Shown here one piece after another: positions 9,006 through 18,253 of a stretch of 64,000 nucleotides of DNA. Source of the stretch: Armatimonadota bacterium (lineage in GTDB: Bacteria > Armatimonadota > Fimbriimonadia > Fimbriimonadales > Fimbriimonadaceae). Made by a program: the position numbers and the translations under genes. Each line of letters opens with the position of its first letter. Within the stretch, counting starts at the first letter, position 1. The DNA is taken from positions 1 through 64,000 of the forward strand of contig JAGQUX010000011.1 of assembly GCA_020438215.1 (NCBI GenBank), in the 5' to 3' direction. The notes beneath the pieces were generated by a model. It was not told where the DNA came from and searched no databases. It saw nothing but the letters and a program-made list of their open reading frames with translations.

Positions 9006-9561
9006 TTTTAGACTTTCCTCCGCCAGCTTTCGGGCTCATGACCATGACCATCTCCCGTCCATTCAGGACTGGCTCGCGTTCGGCTTTACCAAACTCGGCC
9101 AGATCTTCGGCCAGACGCATCAGCTTCTGTTTGCCTCGATCGGGGTAGTCAAGTTCACGTTTCTTGAACCGGCAGACTAACCGAACCTTGTTGCCTTCAC
9201 CCAGGAACTTTTCCGCTTTGCGGAATGCCACCTGAATGTCGTGTTCTGCAATGTTCGGGCTAATCTTTATACCCTTTACTTCCTGAACCTTTTTCTTTTG
9301 GTCCCGTTTGAGCTTGCTTTGCTCATATTTGTACTTGCCAAAATCAACGATTCGGCATACCGGTGGATCGGCGTTTTCTGCAACAAGAACCAGGTCAAGC
9401 CCGACTTCTTGTGCTTTGGAGAGCGCATCCCGGACATCCATGACCCCTAACTGACCTTCGTCAGATACAACACGCACTTCTTTAAAGCGCATGCGGAGGA
9501 GCCGTTCATTGATCGGTGGGCCCGGATCTGGGCGTGACCGACCTCTTGGTCCTCGTCTAAT
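8971..9561 (-). CDS. infC: Translation initiation factor IF-3, ATT start codon
   Basis: 196 residues if started at the ATT at 9561. The first clear ATG (9492) would remove the conserved Ile-Asn-Glu-Arg-Leu segment that opens the IF-3 N-domain. Extending upstream restores it, behind an Arg/Pro-rich leader. The next codons upstream include a TGA stop, and a strong SD (GAGGTGA, 9568-9574) lies 6 nt before the ATT. An AUU start is the classic device by which IF-3 represses its own translation, so the same autoregulation is inferred. The C-domain ([10 protein letters not shown]) is intact, with a Lys/Glu/Asp-rich tail. Confidence 0.93.
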   Translation of the reverse strand: MRRGPRGRSRPDPGPPINERLLRMRFKEVRVVSDEGQLGVMDVRDALSKAQEVGLDLVLVAENADPPVCRIVDFGKYKYEQSKLKRDQKKKVQEVKGIKISPNIAEHDIQVAFRKAEKFLGEGNKVRLVCRFKKRELDYPDRGKQKLMRLAEDLAEFGKAEREPVLNGREMVMVMSPKAGGGKSKNAKAEDKEDSS

Positions 9562-9567
9562 AGCTAT

Positions 9568-9574
9568 TCACCTC
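9568..9574 (-). promoter_or_regulatory. Shine-Dalgarno site deciding the infC ATT start
   Basis: GAGGTGA is a near-perfect anti-16S match placed 6 nt before ATT at 9561. The later ATG at 9492 has no comparable site. Confidence 0.8.
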
Positions 9575-9611
9575 GGGGCACACTCGTACTTTTGCCATAT
9601 ATGGGGCTCTC

Positions 9612-9641
9612 ATTATAGTCTCGGAAGAATCTCACTGTCAA
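9612..9641 (-). promoter_or_regulatory. Consensus sigma-70 promoter for infC-rpmI-rplT
   Basis: On the minus strand, TTGACA (9641-9636) and TATAAT (9617-9612) are separated by 18 nt. Both hexamers are perfect consensus. Transcription would start near 9605, leaving a leader of about 44 nt before the ATT start. Confidence 0.85.
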
Positions 9642-9716
9642 ACAAGACCCGTTGCAACACCTTTTGACGAGAAAGGGACCGACAAGGTTCAAAGGTATTC
9701 TGCCTGCCAATTCATC

Positions 9717-11885
9717 ATGGTCAAAAACTGTCAAAACGTGTGCGTCATCGGAGCCGGCACAATGGGCAGTGGCATTGCCGCGCACCTTGCCAATATTGGG
9801 TTCAACGTCACCCTGCTCGAACAAACTCGCGAGCACGCCGAAAAAGCCTTTGCTCGCGCAAAAGATGTTCGCCCTCCTCACTTTTATGTTAAATCCACCG
9901 CCGACAAAATTCGCCTCGGCGGAGTCGATCAAGATTTAGATTGGATTCGCGAAGCCGATTGGGTTTGCGAAGCCATCATTGAAAAACTAGATGCTAAAAA
10001 AGCGTTGTTCGAAAAGATCGAACATCTGCTGAAGGAAGAAGCCTTCATCTCCACCAATACCAGTGGCTTACAGATCGGATTGTTGAGCGAGGGACGGAGC
10101 GAATCATTCCGACGGAGATTCCTGGGGACTCACTTTTTCAATCCCCCGCGCTATCTCAAACTTCTCGAACTAATTCCCACCGAAGAAACTGATCCTACTG
10201 TCGTCCAACAGATGACCGAGTTCCTGGAGAAGGATGTCGCTCGGCGAGTTGTCCTTGCCAAGGACACTCCGGGATTCATCGCCAACCGCTACGGCATGTG
10301 GTCGATGATCTACACCGTTCATGTGGCCGAGAAGCTCGGCTTGTCGGTTGAGCAAGTCGATGCGATCACCGGGCCGTTCCTTGGTCGCCCGAAATCAGCA
10401 TCTTTCCGATTGAACGACATTGTCGGTCTCGACATCATGGTGGACATCGCGCAGAACTTGATCGAGCGCTGCCCCCACGATCCCCAAACTCCTCACCTCG
10501 CTACCCCAAATTCTATTGCCAGCCTTATTGAAAAGGGTTGGATCGGCAGTAAGGCAGGGCAAGGCTATTACAAAAAGGAGGGCAATCAATTTGTCTCTTA
10601 CGATATGGTAACGGGTGCATATCGGGAGCGACTTGAGCCCAGTCTTCCGAGTCTTGATTCACTCGCCCGCAAACCTCTCGGCGAGCGACTGCGAGAAGGT
10701 CTCCAACTCCGCGACGAGGTGGGTGAATTCCTTCGGGCATATCTGATTCCAACTCTCCAATATGCCGTTGCTCTTAAAGAAGAGATTTCCCATAATGTTC
10801 GCGACTTCGACCGTGTCATGCAATGGGGATTCGGCTGGGAAGCAGGCCCATTTGAGATGATTGATGCGATTGGAGCAGAGCACTTGGGCATAGAAGCCAA
10901 ACCGTTCTACTCCGATGGTCAGATTCAAGATTTTGACGGGAACTACTACGCCCCAGCTCCCGAGCCCCTTTTTGCGAAGATCACAGACTTCCCTGTCCTG
11001 GAAGAAGGAACTGGTTGGAAGACTCGCGACCTCGGCGACGGAGTGACCGCTTTCACCCTCTGCAACAAGATGGGCGTGGTTGATCCCGGTGTCGTCGAAG
11101 GACTACAAAGCGTTCTCGACTCCGGCAAAGTTGAGCGACTGCTCATCACCAGCGAAGCCAAGGTCTATTCTGCCGGTTTTGATCTCAAGTTCTTTGTCAA
11201 TGCCATCGAAAACCAAGATTTTGATGCCGTAGACAAAGCAATTGCCGCTTTCCACAGGCTCAACGATTCCATTGGCAAGATTCCGAGCGTTGCCGCGGTT
11301 TGGGGATTCTGCTTAGGTGGTGGATTCGAGATTGCGTCCGGATGCACGAGTATTGTTGCCGCCGCAGAAAGCATGATCGGTTTGCCTGAATCCCGCGTCG
11401 GCTTGCTTCCCGGCGGACTTGGTACGCTCGTTATGCACGAGAATTCTGGCGGTGATGTTAAGCGAGGAATCAACGCGCTCAAGTCGATGGCGACTGGCGC
11501 AATGTCCATGAACGCAGATCACGCCTACGAACTCGGCTATCTCACCGATGACGACGTGATTTGCTACCACCCCGATCAACTGATTACCTTTGCGAAACAA
11601 CACCTTCTTTCATTGGAAGCAAAGCCAAAACCAGAATGGAAGCCGTTCACCGGCCCGTTTGGTGGCATGGTTGATCAGATGCAGGATGCACTCAAGGCGA
11701 GCGGAGAACTCACCGACTATGATGAACTGATCAGCGACAAAGCCAAACGTATCTTCACCAAAGCGAATAGTCGCGAAGAAGCCATGGAGCTAGAGCGCAC
11801 TCTTTTTGTTGAACTTTGCCACGAAGGACGGAGCCTCGCCCGAATGAAGCACATGCTGGAAACGGGCAAACCGCTGAGAAATTAG
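9717..11885 (+). CDS. fadN: FadN-type 3-hydroxyacyl-CoA dehydrogenase / enoyl-CoA hydratase
   Basis: 722 residues with the dehydrogenase first and the hydratase last, the FadN (YusL) order and the reverse of FadB. The NAD loop Gly-Ala-Gly-Thr-Met-Gly is at 12-17, and the dehydrogenase His139 is in Gly-Thr-His-Phe-Phe-Asn-Pro-Pro. The C-terminal crotonase domain has the oxyanion/Glu segment Gly-Gly-Gly-Phe-Glu-Ile-Ala and a second Glu in Gly-Leu-Pro-Glu-Ser. Both catalytic Glu positions are therefore present and hydratase activity is expected. It starts a clear operon with etfB (1 nt gap) and etfA. Together with the acyl-CoA dehydrogenase at 7091 this gives a nearly complete beta-oxidation set; the thiolase is not here. 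Confidence 0.88.
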   Translation: MVKNCQNVCVIGAGTMGSGIAAHLANIGFNVTLLEQTREHAEKAFARAKDVRPPHFYVKSTADKIRLGGVDQDLDWIREADWVCEAIIEKLDAKKALFEKIEHLLKEEAFISTNTSGLQIGLLSEGRSESFRRRFLGTHFFNPPRYLKLLELIPTEETDPTVVQQMTEFLEKDVARRVVLAKDTPGFIANRYGMWSMIYTVHVAEKLGLSVEQVDAITGPFLGRPKSASFRLNDIVGLDIMVDIAQNLIERCPHDPQTPHLATPNSIASLIEKGWIGSKAGQGYYKKEGNQFVSYDMVTGAYRERLEPSLPSLDSLARKPLGERLREGLQLRDEVGEFLRAYLIPTLQYAVALKEEISHNVRDFDRVMQWGFGWEAGPFEMIDAIGAEHLGIEAKPFYSDGQIQDFDGNYYAPAPEPLFAKITDFPVLEEGTGWKTRDLGDGVTAFTLCNKMGVVDPGVVEGLQSVLDSGKVERLLITSEAKVYSAGFDLKFFVNAIENQDFDAVDKAIAAFHRLNDSIGKIPSVAAVWGFCLGGGFEIASGCTSIVAAAESMIGLPESRVGLLPGGLGTLVMHENSGGDVKRGINALKSMATGAMSMNADHAYELGYLTDDDVICYHPDQLITFAKQHLLSLEAKPKPEWKPFTGPFGGMVDQMQDALKASGELTDYDELISDKAKRIFTKANSREEAMELERTLFVELCHEGRSLARMKHMLETGKPLRN

Positions 11886-11886
11886 T

Positions 11887-12627
11887 ATGAAGATTTTGGT
11901 TACCGTCAAGCGCGTTGTCGACCCCTACGCGAAAGTCAAGCCCCTTGCCGATGGCTCCGGGATTGACACCACCGGCGTGAAGTTCGACATCAACCCGTTC
12001 GATGAGATCGCGGTGGAAGAAGCAGTCCGTCAAAAGGAAAAGAACGCTGATATTGAGATCGTTGCCGTCAGTATCGGCCCGGCAGAGTGCGAAGAGCAAC
12101 TGCGCAAGGCACTTGCTATGGGTGCTGATAAGGCCATCCATGTCGAAACAAACGATCCTCTAGATAGCTCTGTGGTTGCCGCTGAACTGGCCGAAATCGT
12201 CAAGCAAGAAGAGCCTCGCGTAATCTTTATGGGTAAGCAAGCAACCGACAATGACCACAACCAGGCCGGACAAATCCTTGCCGCAAAGCTCGATTGGCCG
12301 CAAGCCACATTCGCATCCAACATTGAGTTCGATGGAGATCGGGTCAATGTCACTCGAGAAACGGACACTGGCGAAGAAACGCTGTCTATGCCGCTTCCGG
12401 CCATTATCACCACTGATCTGCGCTTAAACGAGCCGCGCTACATTGCTCTCCCCGGCATCATCAAAGCCCGAAGCAAGCCGCTAGAAAAACAAGAGCGCAA
12501 AACAGATGTTCAACCCAAGACAACCGTGTTGAAGCTAGAACTTCCGCCAGAGCGTCCTGCCGGGCGCAAGGTGGAATCGGTGGATGAACTCATCTCTGCC
12601 CTCAAAGATCGTGGGGTGATCGAATGA
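11887..12627 (+). CDS. etfB: Electron transfer flavoprotein beta subunit
   Basis: 246 residues, starting Met-Lys-Ile-Leu-Val-Thr-Val-Lys-Arg-Val-Val-Asp, with Asn-Pro-Phe-Asp-Glu-Ile-Ala-Val-Glu-Glu-Ala and the Ala-Thr-Asp-Asn-Asp loop of the nucleotide site. It forms the EtfAB heterodimer that accepts electrons from acyl-CoA dehydrogenase. Its stop overlaps the etfA start by ATGA, consistent with a 1:1 complex. Confidence 0.95.
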   Translation: MKILVTVKRVVDPYAKVKPLADGSGIDTTGVKFDINPFDEIAVEEAVRQKEKNADIEIVAVSIGPAECEEQLRKALAMGADKAIHVETNDPLDSSVVAAELAEIVKQEEPRVIFMGKQATDNDHNQAGQILAAKLDWPQATFASNIEFDGDRVNVTRETDTGEETLSMPLPAIITTDLRLNEPRYIALPGIIKARSKPLEKQERKTDVQPKTTVLKLELPPERPAGRKVESVDELISALKDRGVIE

Positions 12628-13511
12628 GCCGAGTCCTCATAGTCTGCTTTGATCGCGCCGACTCTCTCGCGGCAATTGGATTTGGTCAGGCAAGCGGCAA
12701 ACCGTTTGACATCCTGCAACTCACGCAATCAGCGGCAGAGGGCACCGGCGCAGAGAAAATCTACAGCCTCGGATTACCCACCTTCCCGCCTGCAGATTAT
12801 CTCGCTAACGCGCTGAGTGATTTCGCAAAGGAATACACCTGGATCGCCGGTGTCAGCAACATGCGAAGTAAGGACGTGCTCGCTCGTTTGGCCGGCAAAC
12901 TCGACTGCGCGATGGTCACAGACGTTTTGAGCATCGAAAGTGAGGACACCTTCACCCGACCGATTGTTGCTGGAGCGATCATCGCAACGGTGCAGGTTCA
13001 TGCGACGCCCGTCGTGCTGACGTTCCGCACCTCTGGTTTCAAAGCCCAACCCACCGACAAAGCTAGCGAAGTCATTGAACACAAATTTGACTGGCAAGGC
13101 GTGACAAAGCGCCTCAGCGAGAATTCTCGCGGTGGTGGACGCCCCGATCTTGCTCAGGCAAAGGTTGTTGTCAGCGGTGGACGACCCCTCAAAGATACCG
13201 AGACCTTTGAAAAGGTCATTGGTGGGCTCGCCGACAAGCTCGGAGGTGCAGTGGGGGCCACTCGCGCGGCGGTGGATAGTGGAATCGCCGCGAACGAGCT
13301 TCAGGTCGGGCAAACCGGGAAAATCGTTGCCCCCGACCTCTATATTGCCGCGGGGATTTCTGGTTCCACCCAGCACATGGCGGGAATCAAAGATTCCAAG
13401 GTCATTGTTGCGATCAATACCGATCCCGATGCCCCCATCTTTGATGTCGCTGACTACGGATTGGTGCAGGATCTCTTCGAAGCTGTCCCCGAACTCACCG
13501 ACAAGCTCTAA
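12624..13511 (+). CDS. etfA: Electron transfer flavoprotein alpha subunit
   Basis: 295 residues. The C-terminal FAD domain is typical: Gly-Gly-Arg-Pro-Leu near 190, Gly-Ala-Thr-Arg-Ala-Ala-Val-Asp, Gly-Gln-Thr-Gly-Lys-Ile-Val-Ala-Pro-Asp-Leu-Tyr, Gly-Ile-Ser-Gly-Ser-Thr-Gln-His and Ile-Asn-Thr-Asp-Pro-Asp-Ala-Pro-Ile. It holds the redox FAD. It is the last gene of the fadN operon and ends at a two-way terminator. Confidence 0.95.
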   Translation: MSRVLIVCFDRADSLAAIGFGQASGKPFDILQLTQSAAEGTGAEKIYSLGLPTFPPADYLANALSDFAKEYTWIAGVSNMRSKDVLARLAGKLDCAMVTDVLSIESEDTFTRPIVAGAIIATVQVHATPVVLTFRTSGFKAQPTDKASEVIEHKFDWQGVTKRLSENSRGGGRPDLAQAKVVVSGGRPLKDTETFEKVIGGLADKLGGAVGATRAAVDSGIAANELQVGQTGKIVAPDLYIAAGISGSTQHMAGIKDSKVIVAINTDPDAPIFDVADYGLVQDLFEAVPELTDKL

Positions 13512-13518
13512 AAACAAA

Positions 13519-13554
13519 CAAAGTAGCCAGACTCAAAAGAGTCTGGCTACTTTG
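13519..13554. terminator. Bidirectional terminator between etfA and the E2 gene
   Basis: A perfect 16-bp inverted repeat (13519-13534 and 13539-13554) with an AAAA loop lies between convergent genes. The sequence just outside each arm is only moderately A/T-rich. Confidence 0.8.
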
Positions 13555-13570
13555 TATTCACTCACCCAAA

Positions 13571-14818
13571 TTAGCCGAGTAAGTGCATCGGGTTTTCAAG
13601 ATAGAACTTCACGCGATTGATAAAGTTCGCGCCGACTGCGCCATCAACCACACGGTGATCGAATGATGCAGTGATATTCATCTTGGATCGGATTTCCAGC
13701 TCATCATCGTCATTCACGACAACTTTTCGGCTGGCGGTGCCAATCGCGATAATAGCGGCGTTCGGTTCATTAATGATCGCGGAGAAACTGTCTACATTCA
13801 GCATTCCCATGTTACTGATGCTAAACGTGCTTCCCTGCATCTCATTCGGGCCGAGCTTGCCATCGCGTGCTTTCCCAACCAGCTCTCGGGCGCGGTCAGA
13901 AAGTTGGCGCAAGCTCATGTTCTGCGCTCCGTGGATGACCGGAACCAGCAAACCATCATCTACCGCCGCGGCTACACCGATATTGATGTTTCCGTACTGC
14001 AACAGATGATCGCCTTGGAATGTGGAGTTGACCATCGGCATCTCTTGGAGTGCAAGTACGGAAGCCTTGACAACAAAATCGTTGACGCTCACCTTGCCTG
14101 CATCTTGAGCCTTGAACTGATCACGCAATCCATTGATCGCTTCCAGATCAACTTCTACGGTGACATAGAAGTGAGGAACGGTCTGCTTAGAATGCTGAGT
14201 TCGGTCAGCAATGATTCCGCGCAGGTAATTCAACGGAACCTTGGTGTCTTCTGCAGTTGCGGCAACCGGGGCTGGAGTTGATACTGCACCGTTGGAACTT
14301 GGTGCTGGTGCTTTCACACCCGACTCAATAGCCGCGCGAACATCTTTCTCAACGATCCGTCCACCTGGGCCAGTACCTTCAACAACACTTAGATCAAGGT
14401 TGGCGTCGGCAGCAATCTTTTTTGCCAGCGGTGAAGCCTTGACTCGTCCACCAGAAGATTTTGCTGCAGGAGCAGATGTAGCTCCAGCGGTTACGAGTTC
14501 TTTTTCCGGAGCCGCTTCTTCAGCCGCTTCAGCAGCAGGAGCAGATGCTTTGCCTGAGCCCCAATCCGCCGGAAGCTCTTCGCCATCTTTGAGCAAAGCA
14601 GCAATTGGCTGACCAACTGGCACGGTTTGCCCTGGCTGAATCAATACGCCAGCGAACCGTCCCTTGCCCGGTGCTTCTAATTCAAGAACAGCTTTATCCG
14701 TTTGGATATTGCCGATTACATCGCCCGATTTGACTTGGTCTCCTTCCTTGACAAGCCATTCCAGCAAGGTGCCTTCTTCCATTCCGTCGCCCATCTTGGG
14801 CATGATCACTTCCGTCAT
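13571..14818 (-). CDS. 2-oxoacid dehydrogenase E2 (dihydrolipoyl acyltransferase)
   Basis: 415 residues. The lipoyl domain (1-75) has its lipoyl Lys42 in Thr-Asp-Lys-Ala. An Ala/Glu/Pro linker, an E1/E3-binding domain (about 128-165) and a second linker follow. The CAT-fold catalytic domain ends with the active site His388-Arg-Val-Val-Asp392-Gly. It transfers the acyl group from lipoamide to CoA in a pyruvate or branched-chain 2-oxoacid dehydrogenase complex; one lipoyl domain does not settle the substrate. The E1 and E3 genes are not adjacent. Confidence 0.88.
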   Translation of the reverse strand: MTEVIMPKMGDGMEEGTLLEWLVKEGDQVKSGDVIGNIQTDKAVLELEAPGKGRFAGVLIQPGQTVPVGQPIAALLKDGEELPADWGSGKASAPAAEAAEEAAPEKELVTAGATSAPAAKSSGGRVKASPLAKKIAADANLDLSVVEGTGPGGRIVEKDVRAAIESGVKAPAPSSNGAVSTPAPVAATAEDTKVPLNYLRGIIADRTQHSKQTVPHFYVTVEVDLEAINGLRDQFKAQDAGKVSVNDFVVKASVLALQEMPMVNSTFQGDHLLQYGNINIGVAAAVDDGLLVPVIHGAQNMSLRQLSDRARELVGKARDGKLGPNEMQGSTFSISNMGMLNVDSFSAIINEPNAAIIAIGTASRKVVVNDDDELEIRSKMNITASFDHRVVDGAVGANFINRVKFYLENPMHLLG

Positions 14819-14950
14819 TTGATTTGCTATTCCTCAAGCCGTGAAAAACAGGTTCAGATTACCTGCGCATTCACATCAGTATCCGGTTCATGTGGCTCCC
14901 CGTTGAGCGACGAGAACAAACTGTGAACCTCTAGTTTGGCGTGGTTCAGA

Positions 14951-15973
14951 TCAGGATTGCGACTTTTGGAGGGCTAACGCCGCACCACCCAGTAGGCCCG
15001 CATCATCAACCTGCTTTGCTAACTCAATCTCACAATCCGCGAAAAGTGAAGGAACAGCCACATTTCTTGCTTCATCAATGACTGCTTCCATAAACCACCG
15101 CCCCGCTTTTGAAATTTGTCCACCAATTGCAAAAACATCGGGAGCAAAGACGTTTATAAGCGATCCAACCCCAACACCAAGGAACATCCCCGTCTCCCTC
15201 CAGACTTCCCTTGCCAATGAATCGCCGTGATCCGCTGCCTCATCAATGATCGCCGGAGTAACCTTACCAAGCTCCCCTTTCACCAAGTCATTGATGATTG
15301 ACTTTCGCCCACGTCGGAGTTTGTGCGTCGCTCTCCGAACAATGGAATCCCGCTGGCAATACGCTTCAATTGTTCCGTAGCTACCCGCGTTGCAATCCAT
15401 TCCATTGTGTTGGACGACCATGTGTCCGAGTTCACCGCCACCTTTATTGCCGCCAATGAGAACGAGCGGGCCGCTTGCTGGCCCCATAATGCTTTTAGGG
15501 GCAAGAACAACCCCTCCGCCGATTCCTGTCCCGAGAGTCAGCACGACAAGGCAGTTTGCCTTGCCTTCCCCGAGTCCAAAAAGATATTCGCCTAGTGCGG
15601 CGGCATTAGCATCGTTCCCCATAGTGAGCGGCTTACCTGTCCTTCGCTCAATCTCTGCCTTGATTTCCACGTTCTCCCAATAGCGGAAAACCCCGTCTAC
15701 ATATTTCCCGAAATTTGGTGCCCAAACAACCACGCCCGCATCATCATCGACATGACCCGGTATCGCTAATCCAACTGAGGTTGGTTCAACTTCTGCATTT
15801 TTGATCGCGAGATTGATGGTATCGGAGAGCTTTTCGATCACGATCTCCACACCGTCCTGAGCGTGGGAAGACATCTCAACGCGCTCGCCTGCCGGGCGAC
15901 CATCAGGGAAAACCGCCTGGGCTCGGACATTGGTTCCCCCAAGATCGACACCAATTACGGAACTCATTTGCAT
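14951..15973 (-). CDS. ROK-family sugar kinase (glucokinase-like)
   Basis: 340 residues. The ATP loop Asp-Leu-Gly-Gly-Thr-Asn is near 10, Gly-Asn-Asp-Ala-Asn-Ala-Ala carries the catalytic Asp, and Leu-Gly-Thr-Gly-Ile-Gly-Gly-Gly follows. Sugar contacts include Glu-Leu-Gly-His. The ROK zinc motif should read Cys-x-Cys-Gly-x-x-Gly-Cys-x-Glu; here it is Cys-Asn-Ala-Gly-x-x-Gly-Thr-x-Glu, so two of three zinc Cys are lost. Kinase activity seems likely but the site is atypical. The start may be the ATG at 15973 or 15967. CATAAT lies 8 nt before the first, suggesting a leaderless transcript. It is divergent from moxR. Confidence 0.8.
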   Translation of the reverse strand: MQMSSVIGVDLGGTNVRAQAVFPDGRPAGERVEMSSHAQDGVEIVIEKLSDTINLAIKNAEVEPTSVGLAIPGHVDDDAGVVVWAPNFGKYVDGVFRYWENVEIKAEIERRTGKPLTMGNDANAAALGEYLFGLGEGKANCLVVLTLGTGIGGGVVLAPKSIMGPASGPLVLIGGNKGGGELGHMVVQHNGMDCNAGSYGTIEAYCQRDSIVRRATHKLRRGRKSIINDLVKGELGKVTPAIIDEAADHGDSLAREVWRETGMFLGVGVGSLINVFAPDVFAIGGQISKAGRWFMEAVIDEARNVAVPSLFADCEIELAKQVDDAGLLGGAALALQKSQS

Positions 15974-16084
15974 TAGGTCGAATTATGCCCGGTACGATAG
16001 GGCTGGGAACGCGAAAGGGAGCAGATTGCGTAAAGTATCCCATCGACTAGACAACAACTTCTCGGTTGTTTGTGGAGAGAAAAT

Positions 16085-17044
16085 TTGCCGTCACACAATA
16101 TCAAAGAGCTGTCGCAAGCCATTGTCAACGAAGTTAACCGCGTCATTGTTGGGAAAACTGTAGTCATTGAACAAACTGTCCTCGCCTTGTTATGCGAAGG
16201 TCACGTTCTCATCGAAGACGTTCCTGGTGTCGGGAAAACAACCCTGGCCAAAGCGATCTCCCGCGCAATTGGCGGTGAGTTCCGACGTGTTCAGTTCACA
16301 CCCGATCTTTTGCCGAGCGACATCACCGGCACCAGCATCTTCAACCAGAACACCCGCGAATTTGAATTCAAAGAAGGGCCGCTCTTTGCAAACGTTGTCC
16401 TGATTGACGAGGTCAACCGCGCCACCCCAAAAACGCAATCCGCATTGTTGGAAGCCATGGAAGAACGCCAGGTCACGACTGATGGCGTGACCCGCTCACT
16501 CCCCCAGCCGTTCTTTGTTCTGGCAACCCAAAACAACATCGAAATGACCGGGACATACCCGCTCCCGGAAGCACAGCTTGACCGCTTCTTTTCCCGCGTT
16601 TCCATCGGCTACCCAGATCGAGATGCCGAAGCGGAAATCCTTGTCAATCAGCGTGTGAGCCACCCAGTGGATACGGTGACGCAAGTTGCCAGCTTGGAAG
16701 AACTGATTGCCGCGCAAGCTGAAGTCAAGGAAGTGAATGTTGAAGCCAAAATTCGGGAATACATCGTTTCCATCGTGCGCTCGACTCGCGAGAATTCGCA
16801 GCTCATTCTTGGTTCTTCACCCCGTGGATCGCTCTATGTGATGCAAGGGGCACAAGCTCATGCAGCAATGGATGGACGCGATTACGTTACCGAAGATGAT
16901 GTCAAGTTGGTTGCACCGCGAGTGCTGGGTCACCGTGTGATGGTTCGCGGTGAAGTCCGCGCCCGTGGCCTTAGCGGCGACGATATCATCCGGCAGATCA
17001 TGGAATCCACCGCCGTCCCCAGCGGAGCCATGGCAGGCGCGTAA
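16085..17044 (+). CDS. MoxR-family AAA+ ATPase
   Basis: 319 residues. Walker A (Gly-Val-Gly-Lys-Thr-Thr) is at 48-53, Walker B is Val-Leu-Ile-Asp-Glu-Val-Asn-Arg-Ala, sensor 1 lies in Ala-Thr-Gln-Asn-Asn, and a C-terminal lid domain follows. I chose the TTG at 16085 because GGAGAGA lies 4-5 nt upstream; an earlier in-frame TTG (16070) lacks an SD. MoxR proteins act as chaperone-like remodelers with the DUF58 protein encoded next to them. The order moxR, DUF58, transglutaminase is a conserved bacterial trio. Confidence 0.88.
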   Translation: MPSHNIKELSQAIVNEVNRVIVGKTVVIEQTVLALLCEGHVLIEDVPGVGKTTLAKAISRAIGGEFRRVQFTPDLLPSDITGTSIFNQNTREFEFKEGPLFANVVLIDEVNRATPKTQSALLEAMEERQVTTDGVTRSLPQPFFVLATQNNIEMTGTYPLPEAQLDRFFSRVSIGYPDRDAEAEILVNQRVSHPVDTVTQVASLEELIAAQAEVKEVNVEAKIREYIVSIVRSTRENSQLILGSSPRGSLYVMQGAQAHAAMDGRDYVTEDDVKLVAPRVLGHRVMVRGEVRARGLSGDDIIRQIMESTAVPSGAMAGA

Positions 17045-17050
17045 ACCCTC

Positions 17051-18253
17051 GTGATTACTCGCTACGCCGGTATTGCTCTGACATTCAGTGCCATGTTCCT
17101 TGTGGTCATGGCGGTGCTTGTCAATTCGCCGATGCTGTTCTACATGGCCACGGCGATCATCGTGACTTTGGCGGCGGCCAAGCTACAGGCATATTTGGCT
17201 GTTCGGTATCTCAAATTTGAACGATTTGCCTCCCCAGCAGTACGGGTCGGCGAAACGGTCACGGTCGAAATTGTTGTTTGGTCAGAGCGAGAGCTCAAGC
17301 GACCGCTCGTCACCGTTCGTGATGAGATCCCCAAACGACTCGTCCGAATTCAAGAAACACCCAGCCTTCCTGTAGCTCCCAGCTTTGATCAGCCGATCAA
17401 GACGAGATACTCCTTCCGCCCGATGCGACGCGGACGATATCGCTGGGAGCGTCTTACCGTTATTGCTTCTGATGCGCTTGGGCTCGTTCTCTCAGAGAAA
17501 ACTTATCACACCGATCCGGTTGAGCTTGTTGTTTATCCCAATCCGCTTCCCGTGAACCAAGAAATCAGCCCGCTCATGGGCTGGGGTGCGAGTGATTTGG
17601 ATAGCGGCAAAGTTCAAGGCGCAGGATTGGAGCCACGAGGAGTTCGTGAGTACGTACCGGGAGATCCCCTCCGATATGTCCACTGGAAGTCCAGCGCGAA
17701 GCGCGGCGATTCAAAGCTCATGGTGAAGGAGTTTGAAACAGGGAGCGGGGTCACCGTCAACTTCATTCTCCAGCGCACCCGTGATACCGACATTGGCGAC
17801 GAGAACTTTTCAACATTCGAGGCAATGTGTAGCCATTCGCTGTTTCTCGCTACAGATTTGATTGAGAAGGGAGCTATGGTTCGATATGGACAAATTGAGC
17901 CACCCGGAATGAGTTTCCAGCACCCAGAACTTCGCCTCCGCGAAGTGCGGGAACTCCTGACCGACATGATCCCAGATGAACCGACGTCCCTAGCATCAGA
18001 GGTGAGTCAATATCAACGGGAAACCCGAGAAGGAGAAACTGTCGTGATCTTCGTTGCCGTCCAAGACCCCGATTTGCCAGAAGCAATCATGGGGTGGCAC
18101 GGAGTCCGAGTCGTTGTTCTGGCTTACGATTCCACCGAATACAACGCTAAATCAACGACGAAACCAGCCTCTGATCCGTTGTATCTCGCCCGGTTAGAAC
18201 AAGCGGGCGCTCACACGATCCATCTTCCCCGACAGGAGCGACTATCCCAATGA
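17051..18253 (+). CDS. DUF58 membrane protein (MoxR partner)
   Basis: 400 residues, GTG start. Two transmembrane helices lie at about 6-52. The DUF58 signature is in Arg-Glu-Tyr-Val-Pro-Gly-Asp-Pro-Leu-Arg-Tyr-Val-His-Trp-Lys-Ser-Ser-Ala at about 199-216, at the start of a vWA-like region. It starts 6 nt after moxR and its stop overlaps the transglutaminase gene by ATGA. The gene trio is often linked to assembly of envelope complexes; the client here is unknown. Confidence 0.88.
   Translation: MITRYAGIALTFSAMFLVVMAVLVNSPMLFYMATAIIVTLAAAKLQAYLAVRYLKFERFASPAVRVGETVTVEIVVWSERELKRPLVTVRDEIPKRLVRIQETPSLPVAPSFDQPIKTRYSFRPMRRGRYRWERLTVIASDALGLVLSEKTYHTDPVELVVYPNPLPVNQEISPLMGWGASDLDSGKVQGAGLEPRGVREYVPGDPLRYVHWKSSAKRGDSKLMVKEFETGSGVTVNFILQRTRDTDIGDENFSTFEAMCSHSLFLATDLIEKGAMVRYGQIEPPGMSFQHPELRLREVRELLTDMIPDEPTSLASEVSQYQRETREGETVVIFVAVQDPDLPEAIMGWHGVRVVVLAYDSTEYNAKSTTKPASDPLYLARLEQAGAHTIHLPRQERLSQ

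Noticed and set aside
12774-13517. 247-codon open frame on the minus strand
   Set aside because: Antisense to etfA, no start signal and no recognisable domain.
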